Below, one piece after another: positions 61,155 to 64,000 of a DNA stretch of 64,000 nt. This DNA is from Dellaglioa kimchii (lineage in GTDB: Bacteria > Bacillota > Bacilli > Lactobacillales > Lactobacillaceae): NCBI RefSeq assembly GCF_046115505.1, contig NZ_CP170736.1:434001-498000 (forward strand), given 5' to 3'. The translations under genes and the position numbers were made by a program. The notes under the pieces were generated by a model, which saw only the letters and a program-made list of their open reading frames with translations, made no database searches and was not told the DNA's origin. Numbering within the stretch: position 1 is the first letter of the stretch; each line of letters opens with the position of its first letter.

Positions 61155-62084
61155 ATGACTAAACAATTAATTTTTGGACATCAAAGTCCTGATACAGACG
61201 CAGTTGTAGCTGCTAAAGCATTCTCATATCTACAGAATAAATTAGGTTTCGATACTGAAGCCGTTGCCTTAGGAACATTAAGTGAAGAAACAAAATTTGT
61301 TTTAGATTACTTTAATGAACCTGAACCAAGAATTATTGAAACAGCTAAAAATGAGGTTGAATCAGTTATGTTAGTTGATCATAACGAATCTCAACAAAGT
61401 GTTTCTGATATCGCTGATCTTGTTGTAACAGACGTTGTCGATCATCATCGTATTGCTAATTTCACAACCAATATGCCTCTTAATTTCCGCGCAGAGGCTG
61501 TCGGTTGTTCAAGTACCATCCTATGGAAAATGTTTAATGAAAACAATATTGAAATTCCTGCTAATATTGCAGGATTAATGATGTCAGCTATTATTTCTGA
61601 TACATTGTTATTCAAATCACCTACAACGACTCCAGTTGATATTGAAGCAACTAAAGCACTTTCTAAAATTAGTAATACTGATTACAATGTATACGGATTA
61701 GATATGTTAAAAGCTGGAACTAATTTATCTAGCAAAACTGAAACAGAATTGATTAACGGAGATGCCAAATCTTTTGATATGGCTGGTAAAACAGTACGTG
61801 TTGCTCAAGTTAATACCGTTGATTTAGAAGAAGTTTTTAACCGTGAAGCTGCACTAGTTTCAGCTATTGAAGATGATAGTAAAGCTAATAATTATGATTT
61901 ATTCTTACTATTAGTTACAAATATCCTAGACAGTGATTCAGAACTATTAGTTGTTGGAGAACCTAAAAAAATGGTTGAAAAAGCCTTCAACACAAAACTT
62001 TCTGATAACAAATTGTCATTACCTGGTGTTGTTTCAAGAAAAAAACAAGTTGTTCCTCAATTACAAGCTGTTTTTGAAGCTTAA
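61155..62084 (+). CDS. ppaC: Manganese-dependent inorganic pyrophosphatase
   Basis: PpaC is a family II (DHH) pyrophosphatase that hydrolyses pyrophosphate to phosphate. The 309 residues have GHQSPDTDAVVAAKA, LVDHNESQQSV, and the DHH motif VVDHHRIANF near residue 97. The C-terminal DHHA2 domain contains the substrate-binding Ser-Arg-Lys-Lys (VVSRKKQVVPQL). There are no CBS domains, so it is the unregulated form. AAAAAGGAG precedes ATG 61155. It is followed by a terminator. Confidence 0.97.
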   Translation: MTKQLIFGHQSPDTDAVVAAKAFSYLQNKLGFDTEAVALGTLSEETKFVLDYFNEPEPRIIETAKNEVESVMLVDHNESQQSVSDIADLVVTDVVDHHRIANFTTNMPLNFRAEAVGCSSTILWKMFNENNIEIPANIAGLMMSAIISDTLLFKSPTTTPVDIEATKALSKISNTDYNVYGLDMLKAGTNLSSKTETELINGDAKSFDMAGKTVRVAQVNTVDLEEVFNREAALVSAIEDDSKANNYDLFLLLVTNILDSDSELLVVGEPKKMVEKAFNTKLSDNKLSLPGVVSRKKQVVPQLQAVFEA

Positions 62085-62095
62085 TAAAAAATCTT

Positions 62096-62127
62096 AAAAG
62101 TTTAGACTTTATCTCTAAGCTTTTTTA
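62096..62127 (+). terminator. Terminator after ppaC
   Basis: The arms AAAAGTTTAGA (62096-62106) and TCTAAGCTTTT (62114-62124), with one G-T pair, are followed by TTTA. Confidence 0.65.
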
Positions 62128-62145
62128 TTTTAAGGAGAATTTAGG

Positions 62146-62805
62146 ATGCTACCTGAAGAACAAATTCAAGCAGTTAAAATATATACGCAAAATAAATTAG
62201 CGTCAGATACTTCTGGACATGACTTTGCTCATATTGAACGAGTCGTTACAAATTCAAAAACGATTGCCTCAGAAATTCATAATATCAATTATTTAATAAT
62301 TGTTCTTAGTAGTTATTTACATGACGTAATTGATGATAAAGTAGTCGATAATGTTAAAGAAGAAGTAACTAATTTAACAAATTTTTTAACATCTATTGAT
62401 TTAAATGAAGTTCAAATTAATGATATTTTAACAATTATTAAATCAATTTCTTTTAAAAACCAATTGAACGATAATACTATTAACTTGTCCGAAGAAGCAA
62501 AAGTTGTTCAAGATGCTGATCGATTAGATGCAATTGGTGCTGTCGGTATTGCTAGAACTTTTTATTACGGTGGACATGTTGGCAGTAAAATATATGATCC
62601 ACATCGTGGTCCAAGAAGAAATATGACCCCAGAAGAATACAGGAATATTGAGAATCAAACGGTCATTAACCATTTCTACGAAAAGTTATTGACACTTACA
62701 GAAACAATGAACACTGAACCAGGAAAACGAATGGCTAAAAATAGACATCAAATTATGTTAGATTTCCTTGAGAATTTCAAATCTGAATGGGAAGGAAAGT
62801 CATAA
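62146..62805 (+). CDS. HD-domain phosphohydrolase (YpgQ-like)
   Basis: This 219-residue metal-dependent phosphohydrolase has the HD signature: GHDFAHIERVV near residue 25, the His-Asp pair in SYLHDVIDDKV near 64, and the downstream Asp in VQDADRLDAIGAVGIARTF. This is the YpgQ/YedJ-like branch, which in some cases acts on nucleotides or pyrophosphate; the substrate here is unknown. AAGGAG precedes ATG 62146. It converges with xerS, sharing a terminator. Confidence 0.87.
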   Translation: MLPEEQIQAVKIYTQNKLASDTSGHDFAHIERVVTNSKTIASEIHNINYLIIVLSSYLHDVIDDKVVDNVKEEVTNLTNFLTSIDLNEVQINDILTIIKSISFKNQLNDNTINLSEEAKVVQDADRLDAIGAVGIARTFYYGGHVGSKIYDPHRGPRRNMTPEEYRNIENQTVINHFYEKLLTLTETMNTEPGKRMAKNRHQIMLDFLENFKSEWEGKS

Positions 62806-62850
62806 AATAAAAACGATTAACTCAATATCGAGTTAATCGTTTTTATTTTA
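62803..62850. terminator. Bidirectional terminator between the HD gene and xerS
   Basis: The arms TAAAAACGATTAACTC and GAGTTAATCGTTTTTA enclose AATATC; A and T runs on both sides suit two converging genes. Confidence 0.9.
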
Positions 62851-63918
62851 TAATTTATTAATAGCATTCCGTTGTTCTTCATCAATCATATGGGTATATA
62901 ACGCAGTTGCACTTGTCGAACTCTGACCCAATTGTGTTGCTACAAGTTGTTCATTCTTCGTCTCTAGGTACAATTTAGAAGCGAGTGTATGGCGTAGTTT
63001 ATGCGGCGTAACACGGACTTTAAATGCAGATGAGTACTTGGCTACCAATTTTTCAATTGTACCACTCTCAATGCGTTTTCCAATTCCACGATATGATGAA
63101 CAAAATAGGGCTTTTTCCATTTTATCTACTTTATAGTTCATTGTACGCACTTCAATATATTTAACAAGATAGGGGATTACCCACGGTGCAATTGGCACAG
63201 TATCCTTCTTGCCACCTTTTCGAATGACGGTAATATTATTTGTTTTTAAATTTAAATCAGGTAGGTCACTATTTGCAACTTCTGAAACCCGTAAACCACT
63301 ACCTAGCATTAAAGCGTTAATAGCAATATCGCGATCTTTATCCCGTTTGAAAAAGGAAAGACCTTTAGGCTTTAACAAATCGGCATATTTTTGATCAATA
63401 AAGTTAATATAATCACGATCTTCAGTTCCAAGCATTAATTTATCTTTAATATTTGCTGCACGTGTAGCAAACGTTTCGTTATCTTTTACGACAGTAATTT
63501 TTTTCATCACATTACGATAAAAATATGGCTCTCCATCTTCTTTTTCCGTTTCTTCAGAAAGATACCTGAACAATGAAGAAATCGCTGTTAGAGAACGATT
63601 TACAGTGCTCCTAGAGAGTTGTGTGTTGCTATTTGCATTATTTGATTTACTTCTAGAAAGTAGGGAGGATTTATATAGTTCCATATCTTCCTTTTTTAAA
63701 TGTTCTAAAACACTAATATCGATTGTCTTAATTGATTTTTCGTTAACAATACCTTCTGCCAGTAACCAATCAAAAAAACGTCTAAACTCTGTTAAATATT
63801 GATATAACGTTGCATTGGATAGGGGGATTGTAGATTTAGATTGATAGTATTCCTGCGCATACCAAGGTTGGTACTGTAATTCATTCTCAATTAATTCTAA
63901 ATATTTTTCTTTTCTCAA
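62848..63918 (-). CDS. xerS: Tyrosine recombinase XerS
   Basis: XerS is a single-protein Xer recombinase, first defined in streptococci and lactococci, that resolves chromosome dimers at a difSL site. The 356 residues are longer than XerC/D and carry the XerS-type N-terminus (YQPWYAQEYYQSKSTIPLSN). Catalytic residues are intact: Arg210 in GLRVSEV, Lys234 in RKGGKKD, His306 and Arg309 in TPHKLRHT, and Tyr341 in ALYTHMID. The box usually reading 'LGH' reads LGQ (Gln332). The C-terminal DEEQRNAINKL is typical. The start is TTG 63918, supported by GAGGTG. No separate XerC or XerD is seen in this window. Confidence 0.9.
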   Translation of the reverse strand: MRKEKYLELIENELQYQPWYAQEYYQSKSTIPLSNATLYQYLTEFRRFFDWLLAEGIVNEKSIKTIDISVLEHLKKEDMELYKSSLLSRSKSNNANSNTQLSRSTVNRSLTAISSLFRYLSEETEKEDGEPYFYRNVMKKITVVKDNETFATRAANIKDKLMLGTEDRDYINFIDQKYADLLKPKGLSFFKRDKDRDIAINALMLGSGLRVSEVANSDLPDLNLKTNNITVIRKGGKKDTVPIAPWVIPYLVKYIEVRTMNYKVDKMEKALFCSSYRGIGKRIESGTIEKLVAKYSSAFKVRVTPHKLRHTLASKLYLETKNEQLVATQLGQSSTSATALYTHMIDEEQRNAINKL

Positions 63919-63964
63919 AAATACACCTCATTATAACGGATAGTTTAATACGTAGAGAATAACA

Positions 63965-63993
63965 CATTAAAGAGTTACAATTCAACTTTAATG
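63965..63993. repeat. Inverted repeat upstream of xerS at the window end
   Basis: The perfect 8-base arms CATTAAAG (63965-63972) and CTTTAATG (63986-63993) have a 13-base spacer. It lies about 50 bases upstream of the xerS start. It may be a terminator arm of the next gene, an operator, or part of a recombination site; the window ends too soon to tell. Confidence 0.35.
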
Positions 63994-64000
63994 AAAGTTG

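Noticed and set aside
63930..63940. TATAAT on the minus strand before xerS
   Set aside because: It abuts the GAGGTG ribosome site; a transcript starting from it would begin inside or after the site, so it is unlikely to be the -10 box.
1..64000. CRISPR arrays, tRNA/rRNA genes, insertion sequences
   Set aside because: I looked for spaced direct repeats, conserved tRNA T-loop and anticodon patterns, 16S/23S signatures and transposase frames, and found none by eye.

Overview
The window is AT-rich, almost entirely coding chromosomal DNA from a low-GC Gram-positive bacterium. It is most likely a member of the Lactobacillales, and within them the Lactobacillaceae. The grounds are gene order (ybeY-dgkA-era-recO-glyQS-dnaG-rpoD; scpA-scpB-rluB; thyA-dfrA; rbgA-rnhB-dprA-topA-trmFO-hslVU), a T-box leader on glyQS, an FMN riboswitch in front of an ECF-type riboflavin importer, a thymidylate synthase with the long lactobacillar insert, strong GGAGG ribosome sites and frequent TTG/GTG starts. 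I saw no rRNA, tRNA, CRISPR array, insertion sequence or prophage. I do not name a species.

Layout: 0-12 kb holds translation, RNA maturation and replication-initiation genes (end of yqeY, ybeY, dgkA, era, recO, glyQS, dnaG, rpoD, trmK, a Nif3-like gene, pepT). 12-18.5 kb holds dnaE and the glycolytic pair pfkA-pyk. 18.8-26.5 kb holds cvfB, ribT, scpA-scpB-rluB, the FMN riboswitch with ribU, a ypbB-recS helicase pair and a LysM protein. 26.5-32 kb holds cmk, rpsA, der, hup and a TPR protein. 32-35 kb is the most accessory-looking stretch: two acetyltransferases, a degenerate Xer-like protein and a YitT membrane protein. 35-45.6 kb holds dapB-cca, an ABC-F ATPase, thyA-dfrA, a hemolysin-III protein, degV, a membrane-anchored SGNH esterase, YpmS, YozE and a CtpA-type protease. 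45.7-54.8 kb holds rbgA-rnhB-dprA-topA-trmFO-hslV-hslU and an aldose epimerase. 54.8-64 kb holds plsY, parE-parC, a LysR regulator, ppaC, an HD hydrolase and xerS.

How the genes work together: ThyA and DHFR form the folate/dTMP cycle, and TrmFO uses the same methylene-folate pool for tRNA. ScpAB, TopA, ParEC, HU and XerS all serve chromosome topology and segregation. Era, Der, RbgA, YbeY, RpsA and GlyQS serve ribosomes and translation.

The window is mainly housekeeping, and I found no clear new multi-gene system. The most interesting signals are: (i) an intact single-recombinase XerS, with no xerC between trmFO and hslV and no xerD between cvfB and scpA, plus a separate Xer-fold protein that has lost its catalytic Arg/His residues; (ii) a perfect 10-bp hairpin whose 3' arm contains the dprA ribosome site; (iii) a YitT gene whose promoter and ribosome site point to an ATC start; (iv) paired palindromes at the pfkA promoter; (v) a palindrome at the parE start point. 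Coding starts were moved where the ribosome site required it, and each case is explained. All of this was read by eye, with no database search.
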